From the NCBI RefSeq assembly GCF_019320115.1, contig NC_089598.1:81612059-81676058 (forward strand): DNA of 64,000 nucleotides. The letters run 5' to 3'. A model generated the notes under the pieces. The model saw nothing but the letters and a program-made list of their open reading frames with translations. It was not told the origin of the DNA and searched no databases. Each line of letters begins with the position of its first letter. Position 1 is the stretch's first letter. Shown here piece after piece: positions 44,220-55,292 of the stretch. A program made the translations under genes and the position numbers. The stretch comes from Miscanthus floridulus (lineage: Eukaryota; Streptophyta; Magnoliopsida; Poales; Poaceae).

Positions 44220-47200
44220 TGTGGTAGAACCTCCTAAGAAATTGGGCCCACGTGCACCTATCATTGTCTTACCAGACCTCGGATAGCGTTCACGAGTTCC
44301 CAACAACTCAACAGGTCTATCGGGTGTCCTCAGGAAACCCGAGTCATCCACGAGTCTCTTTTCAAATAGGATCCCAATCACAGACATTGCAGATTACAAT
44401 AGTTTATTCAAATATATACATCAGAGTAAAGATAGCGGAAGTCTTAAGATAACATAGTTTACAAACCAGTTGTTTCCAAACTTACAATACCATAAGTGTC
44501 ATACAACCATAGTAGCAGGATAATATTACATTAACTTTATTTATCATACAAACTAGTGCCTTGTCCAAAGGCCATTCATCACTCCTCATCGTCATTGACT
44601 TCAAACATAGACATGCAGCAGGGACTAAAACAAGCCTGCGCATGTGACTCACCTGCAACAAGGGTTAACAAACCCTGAGTACAAAAGTACTCAACAAGAC
44701 TAACCCGACGTAAAGGGGGTGAAGGACTTTAGGGATGCAGGTGTTGGGACAAGGTAAGGATGTAGCAAGATTCAAAAGTTCTTTGCCAAAAGCTTACTAT
44801 TCTTGATCCTATTTTCAAGTTTTTATCCCCTAAGTCTTCTTAGTTCATTATCTCAAACTAAGTGTTCATTTCTCATATTCCAATCCTTCTCATTCCATTC
44901 CTTTTTCTCATGTTTTAGTAATTCACCAGTCCTGCATTGCTTCTGTAATGAATCAAGTCTTCATATCCACGGAGCACCGGCAATTCGAATTGATTTAAGT
45001 CCCAGCTGGGGATTCCTTATCACACGACATATGTAGAACTTAATCTTGCATATATCAACCTCGCTACCGGATCCTCCTATACTAAGCCATCTCCACGCCA
45101 CCCAAGAGCACAGCACACCTCAAATCCGGCCACATTCCAGCCATGAGGGTACACGCTACTCCCACCATCTCTCCACTCCCAGTGCATGGGCATTCGTCTT
45201 AGTATCGGATTAGCCGAAGTAGGCTTACCGGAGTATGTGACCAGTACTACAAAGTGTCTCGTTCAGAAGATCCACAATGAGTGGCCTTTAAGCGATATAG
45301 TCGGCAATATTACCCAACATTCAAGATAAGTCACCCGACTAGTCTCTAGTTCATACAACTTTCTTTCTTTCTTTGGCCAGTATGCCATCTTTGATTGTAT
45401 CAAAACTTTTACTTTGAAAGCCTATCATAAAGCATACTAAGCATTCTATGCCTTTATAAATGAAAACATCTTCAAGGATGGTAAACAATTAACAAGGTAG
45501 GCAATGCATTAAGTAGGTAACATTTGAATTAATCAACTTAATGCAATAAACAACATAGGTGATAAACTTTTCAAAGTAAACAAGGTAATGGTTTAATGCA
45601 TAAACCGGGGCTTGCCTTCGTTGACGATCTCAGGTTTCGGATCAGTATCACAATTATCGAATCTCATGACAACCGGGGATTCTTCCAGAACTTGCTCAAC
45701 TAGAATCATTTCACTCTCAGGTTCTACACAAAATGATAACATATGCTTTAACATGATGATAATGTAAACATGATGCTTTCACGGTACATGAAATGTAAAA
45801 ACACCCCGAATACGATTTTTCTCCATGGTACAGTTGCAAGCCAACAAAACCAACTTGCAATCCTACCGTCACGAACCTCACATGTGACTTGACCAAATGA
45901 ATCTTGAAACCCTACTAGTCACAAAAACATGACCAAAACAAGATTCAACACTAATCAAACACTCAGGGTTTGCTTTTATTTCTTTTTGAATTAATTTGGA
46001 AATAAGCCCAAAAATGAACTTGTTCCAAATGACCTCAAAATTTTATGTAAGCTTCCTTATGTTAAATTAGTATACCAAAATAAATTTCATAATTTTTGAA
46101 ATTATACAGTGGCCTACAAAAATCATGGAAATTGTATTTATCAATTAATGGACTGAATATTTGAACATTAAAAATTTATTCAAATTTCAAGTTTCAAATT
46201 TTTGAACCATGCTAGAACATGTACAGAAGCTACACACAAATTTTTAGAATTTTTGGAGCTATGATTATTTTCCTATAAATTTCCAAAGATTCAGCACTAT
46301 TCAAAATCAGAAAATAACAAAACCTTACTGTTCTTCTCTTTCTCTCTCACTGACAACCCGACCCCACTCGTCAGTGTCACATAACAGGACATGGCGGCGC
46401 TGCCATCACTGACCGGCCCAAAATGCGCCGACGGCGATGCTCCGGCGAGGCAGACCGCACCTAAACGATCTACACCATCCTACAAATCCATCCCAGTCCT
46501 CAGAATGGCAGAAGGCGCACCGGAGGAAGCTCCACGCCGGCCATGGCGGCTCGGGCACGACGGCGCACGGTATAACTCTGGCAACGGTGCAGTGGAGTCA
46601 AAAGCGAAGTGAGCATCACGTTCAGTAGCTCACCACGATCATGCCGGTGTGCTTGGTGAAGATGGAGATGGTCTGGAGTAGCCTGGCCACGTCGAGTCGA
46701 TGGTGGCGGAGCTCCGGCCGGTCTCGGGGAAGAAGACGTTCCGCTGGGCGATTCCGGCCAACCCAAGCAACGCGAGCAAGCCGAAGAGGAGCACAAGACC
46801 GAGGCGATCACGTTGGCATAGCTGGGCATGATGGACATTGCTCAACGGTGGCTACGGCGAGCGGCGGAGCTGACTGGCGGTGGAGCAGAGCAGAGGGGAA
46901 AAACGGGGATGACGGCGGCGGCTGCTGCTATATATAGGTGGGAAGGGATTGCCCGGTGTCGACAGCGCACGAACGAACTCGCCATGGCATGGGCTGCGTG
47001 TCAACGCGCGAGGAAGCGGCGCAATTTGATCGGCGGTGACCACAGCGTGGCGCCGGCGGCAAGGAGAGAGGTGGCGTTCGGCTGATTTTCAATTTTTAAG
47101 TATTTACAGAATTGCCACTGCGTCAATTTTGCAAATTACTCACAAATTTTCTAAAGAAGTTGAAAATCTCCAAAAATGAAAGTTGCTCAACTTTTCAAAC

Positions 47201-47745
47201 TCTACAACTTTGCTTCAAGGAACATTTTCAAATTCTGCATCTATTTTGAAATTTGAATTTGGGGTGCATTTGAGCATTTGAATCATTTCAAAATTACTAC
47301 AAATTTTATATGTAAACTTGAAAAACTTTGAATACCAAAGTTGATCCTTATAAAATAATCTTCAACTTTGCTTTTTGCCTCAACCCCAAATTCCACATGG
47401 ATTTTGAATTAGACAAAAGGGGCAAAAAGGACTTTTATGATTTGAATTTGAATTCAAATTTGATTTGTTTGCCTTTTGCTTTAACTTTGATTTTTGACCA
47501 GTAACATGGCCCATTAGCATTATTTGAGTCAATTGACACATGGTCTCACATGATCACATGAAATTTGACCCTTGTGGTCATGATCTTTATTTAGGGTTTT
47601 GAACCACTTCACATAAAATAACAACATTAAGAAATAAAGCTTATTTAGTGAATGCATTCAAAATTTTCTACTTTATGAATGCTTTGCAATGCATATGATG
47701 ACATGTCAAATTTTAGTGCTAGGTCAAAACACCGGAGGTGTTAAA
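44220..47745 (-). repeat. 5' LTR of chromovirus A
   Basis: Matches the 3' LTR along its full length; the outermost sense bases read TTTAACACC instead of TGTAACACC, a terminal substitution. TATA box at about 46928-46937. Confidence 0.9.
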
Positions 47746-47750
47746 ATAAG

Positions 47751-48361
47751 GAGGGCGGCGCAGGCACGGGCTATATTTAAAGGGGCGCGACGTCTTGGGA
47801 GGCACGACATAGGCTCGTGGCGGAGCCAGACACGGGTGTCAGCGCGGTGATCTCCGGCTTGGTTATGGCACAAGGAAGGAGGAGCGCCTAATAGGCGAGC
47901 CTAGTGCGTCAGTAGGACGGAGACGCGGTGCGGCGTGCGGAGCTAGGCTAGCTACCTTGTAGGGCCACTGCGGGAAGGGAGGCACGGGGCGCAGCGCGAC
48001 CTAGGCCGGGCGCTCGGCTGGGCCGCGCGAAGGGAAATGAGGCGGCCGGCACTGGAAGCAGGCCACGGGCAGAAGCAGGCCAACCAGGCTGACAGGAAGG
48101 GGAGAGGGGAATTCGTTTTCCATTTCTTCCAAAACAATTTCAAAATCAATTTTGAATGCAAATTCAATTCAACTAGGAATCTGATTTCAAATCAAGTAAT
48201 ACAAAAAATATGCAGCAGCATGGACGCACACACATGATTATGAACCTACATTTGATTTTAATTTAATAAAATTATTACTTTCCTAAATTGAAATGCCCAC
48301 AAAAATGCATAATTAATCATTTTCTCCTATTTCAAAGTTATGCAAATTTTAAGGTGTTACA
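47751..48361 (-). repeat. 3' LTR of chromovirus B, second segment
   Basis: Continues after the ATAAG duplication with GAGGGCGGCGCAGGCACGGG and ends AAGGTGTTACA. A TATA-like TTTAAATATAG (sense) lies at about 47772-47782, some 25 bases from the insertion point of A. Confidence 0.88.
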
Positions 48362-48408
48362 ATTCTACCCCCTTATAATGAATCTTGTCCTCGAGATTCA
48401 GATGATGC

Positions 48409-50052
48409 TTACTGAAATAACTGTGGGTATGTTTTCCTTAGATCCTCTTCTCTTTCCCAAGTAGCCTCATCTTCTGTATACCGATTCCACTGAACCTTAC
48501 ACATCTTTATAACTTGGCTCCTTGTAACTCTTTCTACCATCTCCAAAATCTTTACCAGAAACTCCTCATAAGTGATATCTTCCTTAACAGTAAGCTCTTC
48601 TAACAGTATCTGCTCCTCTGGTACACGCAAACACTTCTTCAATTGAGATATATGGAACACATCATGTACACCTAACAAACTCGCAGGCAATTCCAACTGA
48701 TAAGCTACTTCTCCACGTCTCTCTAAAATCTTGAAAGGTCCAATATACCTTGGTGCTAACTTCCCTTTCATGTTAAACCTCCTCACACTTCTCATAGGTG
48801 ACACCTTCAAGTAAACATAATCCCCTACTTCAAAAACCAATTCTCTTCTCCTAGTGTTGGCATAGCTCTTTTGTCGAGACTAAGCCACTCTCAAGTTATC
48901 TTTGATCATCCGTACTTGCTCTTTTGTGTCTCTTAGAACATCTAGTCCGAACACTTGAGTTTCTCCCATTTGATTCCAAAACAACGGGGTCCTACACTTT
49001 TGTCCATACAAAGCTTCGAAAGGTGCCATATTGAGACTCTTCCAATAACTGTTGTTATATGAAAACTCTGCATAAGGCAAACTCTTGTCCTAACTTGTAC
49101 CATACTGCAATGCACAAGCTCTCAACATATCCTCCAAAATCTGATTAATCCTTTCAGTTTGCCCATCTATCTATGGATGATATGATGCACTAAAATTCAA
49201 CTTTGTTCCCAACGAACTATGTACTTGCTGCCAAAAATGAGATGTAAATTGAGTACCTCGATCAGACACAATTTTCTTGGGAACTCCATGTAGACACACT
49301 ATCCTCTCCATATATAATGTAGTCAATTGGGGTCCAGTATAGGTAGTCTTGACCGGTAAGAAGTGAGCAACTTTAGTACACCGATCCACTATCACCCATA
49401 TTCCATCATAGCCCCTCTGAGTATGTGGTAACCCAACAATGAAATCCATACCAACTTTTTCCCACTTCCACTCAGGTATCTTCATTGGTTGTAGCAATCC
49501 TATAGGTCTTTGATGTTGAGCTTTGACTCTCTGACATGTATCACATAAAGCAATATATTCTGCAACATCTCTTTTTAGTCCGTACCACCAATATTTCTCT
49601 TTCAAATCTAAATACATCTTGGTACTTCTAGGATGAATAGAGTAAGCAGACTCATGTGCTTCACAAAGAATTGCCTCTCGTATAGCCTTATCCTCAGGCA
49701 CACATAGTCTTTTCCCAAACCACAGAGTTCCATTGTCATCCATACGGAAACCTGGTACCTTATCAATCACTATGTTTTTCGCTATCTCTTTCAACTTTGC
49801 ATCCTGTAACTGTCCCTTACATATTTCTAGCTCCAGTTTAGGCTCCAACACCAACTCCACTAAATTAGTAACAAAGCCCAAATTTAGTCGCTCGAATTCA
49901 GTACACAACTCACTTGACATTGATGTCACTTGCACCTCATTGGCATAACTCTTCCTGCTAAGAGCATCGACAACAATATTTGCCTTTCTAGGATGATAGT
50001 GTACCTCTAGATCATAATCTTTGATCAACTCTAACCATCGATGTTGTCTCAT
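48409..50052 (-). pseudogene. RNase H end, integrase and chromodomain of chromovirus B (broken)
   Basis: RNase H end [21 protein letters not shown], zinc region (HESAYSIHPRS...CDTCQRVKA), catalytic core (WVIVDRCTKVAHFLPV, IVSDRGTQF), a GPF motif (RYIGPFKI) and a chromodomain ([28 protein letters not shown]). In-frame TAG codons interrupt the YHP-DGQ region near 49174, the next segment near 49092 and the start of the final segment near 48882. Confidence 0.85.
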
Positions 50053-51756
50053 ATTCAGATCTATCTGAGTGAAAATGTACTTTAGAGTCTTGTGACCTGT
50101 ATAGATGTTACTCTTATGCCCGATAAGATAGTGCCTCTATATCTTCAAAGCATGAACCACTGCTACTAACTCCAAGTCATGAGTAGGATAATTTAACTCA
50201 TGCTTTCTCAACTATCGGGAAGCATAGGCTATTGCTCTCCCTTCTTGCATAAGAACACATCCGAGACCTTGACGAGATGCATCACAATAGATCAAAAAGC
50301 TCTTGTTCAAATCTGGTAAAACCAACACTAGAGCGGTAGTCAACCTCTTCTTCAACTCTTCAAAGTTAGCCTGGCACTTCTCGGACCACACAAACTTGGC
50401 ATTTTTCTCCAACAAAGCTATCATAGGCTTGACAAGTTTAGAGAAACCTTCTATGAACATTCTATAGTATCCAGTCAATCCTAAGAAACTTTGAATCTCT
50501 CCCACATCGGTTGGTGGTTTCCAATTCAATACATCTTTCACCTTGCTTGGATCTACTATGATTCCACCATTAGAGACAACATGGCCTAGGAAAGAAACTT
50601 CCTTCAACCAAAATTCACACTTGCTTTGCTTAGCATACAACTTGTGTTCTCTAAGCTTCTGCAAGACCAACCTTAGGTGTTTAGCATGCTCTTCTTCTGT
50701 TTTAGAGAATACCAATATATCATCGATGAATACGACCACAAACTTATCCAAAAACTCCATGAACACCTTATTCATCAAGTACATAAAATAGGCAGGTGCA
50801 TTGGTCAAACCAAAATACATAACGGTGTACTCATACAAACCATACCTCGTAGTAAAAGTTGTCTTGGGTATGTCAGTTGCACGAATCTTTAGCTGATGAT
50901 AACCAGAACGAAGATCAATCTTAGAGAAAATACAAGCACCTCTCAACTGATCAAACAAGTCATCAATTCTAGGTAACAGATACTTGTTCTTGATAGTAAC
51001 CTCATTAAGTGACCGATAATCAACACACATCCTCTGAGTATCATCCTTTTTGTCAATAAATATAACCGGTGCTCCCCAAGGTGACGAACTAGGATGAATA
51101 AAACTTTTCTCCTGTAACTCCTTTATTTGTTTCTTAAGTTCCTCTAATTCATTAACCCCCATTCTATATGGACGCTTAGCTATAGGTGTAGTTCCAGGTA
51201 ATAATTCAATACTAAACTCAATGTCATGGTCAGGTGGCATACCTGGCAAATCATCGGGGAACATATCTAGAAATTCATCCACCACTGGGTCCTCCTTGTT
51301 GACGTTATCATCAAGCTGGTTCGCTGTAGCTGTCGGCTATGCTTGTACCACAACTTCAATATTGATTCTATCCCCATTTGGTGCGGTCACAACAACTACC
51401 TTCTCCTGATGCTGAATGACTGCTTGTTGTTGCTTCATCCAGTCCATACCCAAAATCACATCAATGCCAGACGTTCTCAGCACAATGGGGCTCACTTTAA
51501 ACTCTACCCCCCTTAAGAATAGACTAGTCGAAAGACAACGATATGAAGCTTGCATACTACCTCCCGATGAGTTTACTAATAGAGGATCTTGCATGGCACA
51601 TAATGGTATGCTATGGTTTCTAACAAATGCTTGTGATATGAATGAATGCGAAGCTCCAGAATCAAAAAGAACAGTGACAGGGGTTGAGTTGACATCAAAC
51701 GTATCGAGCATGACTTCTGGTTCTGCAAGCGTTGTCTCGGTAGACACATGGTTCAC
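50053..51756 (-). pseudogene. Protease and RT of chromovirus B (broken)
   Basis: Protease LFDSGASHSF in the segment starting at 51756. RT is one open stretch of 357 codons (51285-50212) with [32 protein letters not shown], and the active site [11 protein letters not shown] intact. A TAG separates protease from RT near 51340, and two TAGs lie in early RNase H (about 50215 and 50140). Confidence 0.85.
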
Positions 51757-52805
51757 CTTTACTATGTTGGGTGCTGGCTTCTGATAACTATTATGCCTAT
51801 GGAGGTTTGCTGGTTGGGCTTCTCAGGGCAATTATAAGATAGGTGACCTTCTTTACCACAACGGAAGCACTTGCTAGGAGTGCTAGGGGCACTAGTCATC
51901 ATGGGAGTGTTGTTGGGTGCTCAATGTCGTGGTGTCTGCTGACCACTCTACTGCTGAGGGCGTTGATTGCCATTCTACTGCTGGTTCTGGTTGCGCTTGG
52001 GGTACTGACCCCACTGATTGGGTGGTCCCTGGAACCTCTACTAGAAGCCTTGCTGAGGATTGGTGCACGGACAAGTATTACTTCCAGTTGCCTACCCCTG
52101 AAGCCTCCTCTTCTTGGCCTCCATCTCTTTGCGCTTATTGTCAATAACAATGGCATGATTCACCAGCGTCTGAAAATTGGGGTATGTATTGGACATAAGC
52201 TGGAGCTGCAGACCATCATACAAACCCTTAAGAAAGCAGTGTTGCTTATCAGCATCATCAGCCACCTCATTTGGAGCATAACGTGACAACTGAGCAAACT
52301 TATCACGATACTCCGCCATGGACATAGATCCCTGCTTTAGAGCTCTGAATTCCTCTAGCTTGAACTCTATCGGTCCTTCAGGTATTTGATAGGATCTGAA
52401 ATTCTTCCTAAATTCCTACCAGATGACAGGAGGTGCATTAGCGGGACGTCCATTCTCAAATGACTCCCACCAATCTTGAGCTTCTCCCTAGAGCTATCCT
52501 AAAGCATACAACACCTTCTGTTGACCATCGCATTACGCTATGTTGAGCTATTTTTCCACTGCACGAAGCCAATCATCTGCTTCTAGTGGATCAGTGGCAT
52601 GAGAGAACACAGGGGGACGGCCCTTCAAGAATTCACCATGCTTATCATGCGGTGCTCCACCAACTGGTTGGTTCTGCTGATTCGGCACCAACGCTTGTAT
52701 GAGCTGTGTTTGCACTGCTAGAAGTTGCTCAATTGTCGGTGGGGGTGGTGGTGGTGGATGTGGGAGAACACCTCCATGACCTCGGCCTCTTCCTCTTCTA
52801 GACAT
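51757..52805 (-). pseudogene. gag of chromovirus B (broken)
   Basis: Starts MSRRGRGRGHGG at 52805 with a proline run, then RPPVFSHATDPLEADDWLR. The core is broken by several stops between 52550 and 52400. A Gln-rich stretch at 51900-52060 has TAG codons scattered among CAG codons. The zinc knuckle CFRCGKEGHLSYNC (51828-51869) is intact. Confidence 0.8.
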
Positions 52806-53486
52806 CTACCATCCAACACATATTCAAGATTTAGAGATTTCCAAGTTAGAATACATTCTAAAAATTTTCTGGATGAGTTTCAACATTAGTAGCTCGGTAA
52901 AATAGTCATATCTCGAGTTTCAGATATCCAAAAGAGGCATACTTTATATGATTGGAAATCTTAAGAGATTATCTACAACTTTTATTCAGACCACATTCCC
53001 AGATTCTGTCGTTAGGTTACTCAAAAACAGGATACAACTAAAACTTTTTCCAGATTTTAGATTGCATAGAAACTTTATCTTGAAACAGCGATATCTCATA
53101 AACCAGATTAGATATGAGGGTGATTCTAGAAGCACTGGAAAGATACTTAAGTCCAGTTATTCCCATAAAAATTTCATAAATTTTGGTTGTGTAGATTTTA
53201 ATTGGCTTTGAGATAAATGCAAACTGCTTCAAAAATCAGATTCCGAGAGAACAAGATATACCAAACCCAACTATTTATTTGTTGACCCAAACTTTAATAT
53301 TCTTAACTATGAAACTTGCGGACATGACCATAAAGTTCCAGCACTCATTACAAAAATCTAGCTCACACATAAACACAATAACAAATCAACTAGGCACACC
53401 AATGTTCACACCGCACTAATAGAATCGACTAGACCCAACTTGACTCGTTCTACTATCGTTTTATTACATAAAAGGGACTCCAACAT
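52806..53486 (-). other. Spacer between upstream ORF and gag in chromovirus B
   Basis: AT-rich, without coding features on either strand. Its equivalent in A (43140-43299) is much shorter. Confidence 0.5.
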
Positions 53487-54299
53487 CTATGGGTGAGGCT
53501 TATGGGGAAGCTCCTCATCCATCTTTGGCGAGTTAAGGCACACTCTTTGTTCATCTATCACATATTGATGTCTCTTAATGGTTATCTGTTGTGCCTTCAA
53601 CTGATCCTCTAGTCGACGAATCTTTGCTATGGACTCATAGCCAAAGTGTACCATCACTTGGGTTGTTGGATCCGTGCCCTGCGGGTCCATCATTGCCCAT
53701 CCCAATTCCGGGTGTTGGTGGGGGAGGAATCGGTATTTGTCATTCTTCGTATCCTCGAATCGATGACCACAGAGGCCTATGCAAGCTTCAGCGACTACAT
53801 CTTCTATACTGTCCTCCATGGTGGCACAGTGAGCATGATGCGCATAGTTTGAATCCAGCTGATATGCGCCTTTCTATTCATCCTTGATGGAGATGCACAC
53901 CCTGGTCTTCCAATAGGTGTCTTCTAGAGGGTGTGTATGTTCATTGCAGACGTACTCCACAGCTGCATCCTAGTCACTGTAGTAGGTTTGAAGAATGCTC
54001 ATGAGTCGGTGGTGTGAAATAGAGGATTCACATCCCAGCTTATACCAAACCTTTGTCGTCCATCCTAAGGGCGGGATCAGCTCATCTTCTTCAATGATGT
54101 CTTCCTCATCATCATCGTCGGACAGTTGGACAACCTTGACTTCTTTGGGTTCCTCCTAGACTGGCTCAGGCGTAGGTACAGGTGTTGGTGAATCAAATTC
54201 TTGTTCCTAGGGTTCCTCCTCCTCAGGCTCCATGGACAAACCACGAGGCGGGTAGTAACCTCCGGTGCTGATGTGGGCAGTCTTACTAGCATGAGGCAT
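53487..54299 (-). pseudogene. Upstream ORF of chromovirus B, 270 codons with four internal TAG
   Basis: One continuous frame from ATG at 54299-54297 to TAG at 53487-53489, broken only by TAG codons at 54207, 54156, 53970 and 53874. The N-terminus, MPHASKTAHISTGGYYPPRG, retains TA..STGG and PR of the H3-like start seen in element A, but not the lysine at the H3K9 position. Next come an acidic part (QLSDDDDEED), a central domain with conserved-looking Trp/Tyr/Cys (LGWTTKVWYKLG, GLCGHRF) and a C-terminal helix likely to coil (KIRRLEDQLKAQQITIKRHQ). It occupies the same place as the ORF in A. Function is unknown. Confidence 0.65.
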
Positions 54300-54480
54300 C
54301 TATAGAATTTGATTTAGTTAGATTAGATTAGATTAGAAGCAATAATTTTTATAATAGAATAAGGCAAAAGAAGCATAAAATTTTAGCAAATAACAAGGGT
54401 GAGATAGAAAGCATGAAATAAGTGAAGCAAAAGAAGCTAAAATGACCATTGCTAATTAGGCTTGCATCCTACAGTCAACA

Positions 54481-54494
54481 CAACTTTGATACCA
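54481..54494 (-). other. Primer-binding site of chromovirus B (diverged)
   Basis: Sense TGGTATCAAAGTTG, about five bases from the LTR end, one substitution away from the usual TGGTATCAGAG. Confidence 0.6.
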
Positions 54495-54894
54495 ATCTAT
54501 CACACCCAATTTTAAGGATAAAATGGGATGCAAAATCTTATGTGCACCCAGAGATCAGTCACACACATAAGCCAATAAATTATGAATAGTATCATTGTAA
54601 GGAAAATAGACCCTAGGCCCATTTACTTTGAATTTTGGTATTTGATGACCAACACAACCAAATTGGACTAATGGATTTGCAAGTGATTGTTTTGTAGTTC
54701 AATAGGATGCAAGACATGACTTGGACAAAGGCGACGTGATGATCCGATGATCAACACCTCAAGCAAGACCTTGGGAGCACAAGAGAAGGCCCAAGATATC
54801 AAACAAAGTCCAAGCATGAAGATAGGAACCAAGCCGCACGCAAGATCGTGAAGAAACGAGCTCACAGAGGTGACTGGACGCTGGACTGGATGTT

Positions 54895-55240
54895 GAAAGA
54901 AAGTGACCTGACGCTCCGATCAGTGGCTCGGCAACAACAGACATCAGCAGCAGCGACCGGGCGCTAAACAAGTGAATCGACCGGACGCACTAATGGCACT
55001 GTTCATCAGTCCGACAACACAATCAGCAAGTGATCGGACGCTAGCAGCAAACCGACCGGACGTAGGACAGCAGTGTCCGATCGAGTACAGAGAGGTTCTA
55101 GAGCGGCGAACTTGCGACCGGATGCGTCCAGTGGAATCTGACCGGACGCTGGCAGCGTCCGATCAGTTGTTCGTGGCTCCAACGGTCAAGACAATCGGAC
55201 ATGTCCGATCAGGACGACTCCAGCGTCCGGTCAGTAACAG
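54895..55240 (+). repeat. Palindromic CCGGACGCT/AGCGTCCGG repeats in the solo LTR U3
   Basis: A dozen or so partial copies of ACCGGACGC, TCCGATCAG and GCGTCCGGTCAG, some paired as palindromes (GGACGCTGGCAGCGTCC, ATCGGACATGTCCGAT). The last lies about 50 bases upstream of the TATA box. Confidence 0.75.
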
Positions 55241-55283
55241 AAAAGCGGGACTTCGTCCCCAACGGCTACTTTCTCAGTAGGGC

Positions 55284-55292
55284 TTATAAATA
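55284..55292 (+). promoter_or_regulatory. TATA box of the solo LTR
   Basis: TTATAAATA in GGGCTTATAAATACAACC, the best TATA match in this LTR; it marks the U3/R side of the palindrome array. Confidence 0.6.

Larger units (their letters stand above)
34952..47745 (-). mobile_element. Tekay/Del-type chromovirus A, inserted in the LTR of B, TSD ATAAG
   Basis: A 12,794 bp element with 3' LTR 34952-38475 and 5' LTR 44220-47745 (3,524 and 3,526 bp), exact ATAAG duplications (34947-34951, 47746-47750), PBS 44206-44217 and a polypurine tract next to the 3' LTR. In sense order it carries an H3-tail-like upstream ORF, gag, protease-RT-RNase H, and integrase with a chromodomain. About six differences in 150 bases were counted in one LTR stretch and fewer elsewhere, so it is younger than B. 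Several stops make this copy non-autonomous. Confidence 0.92.
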
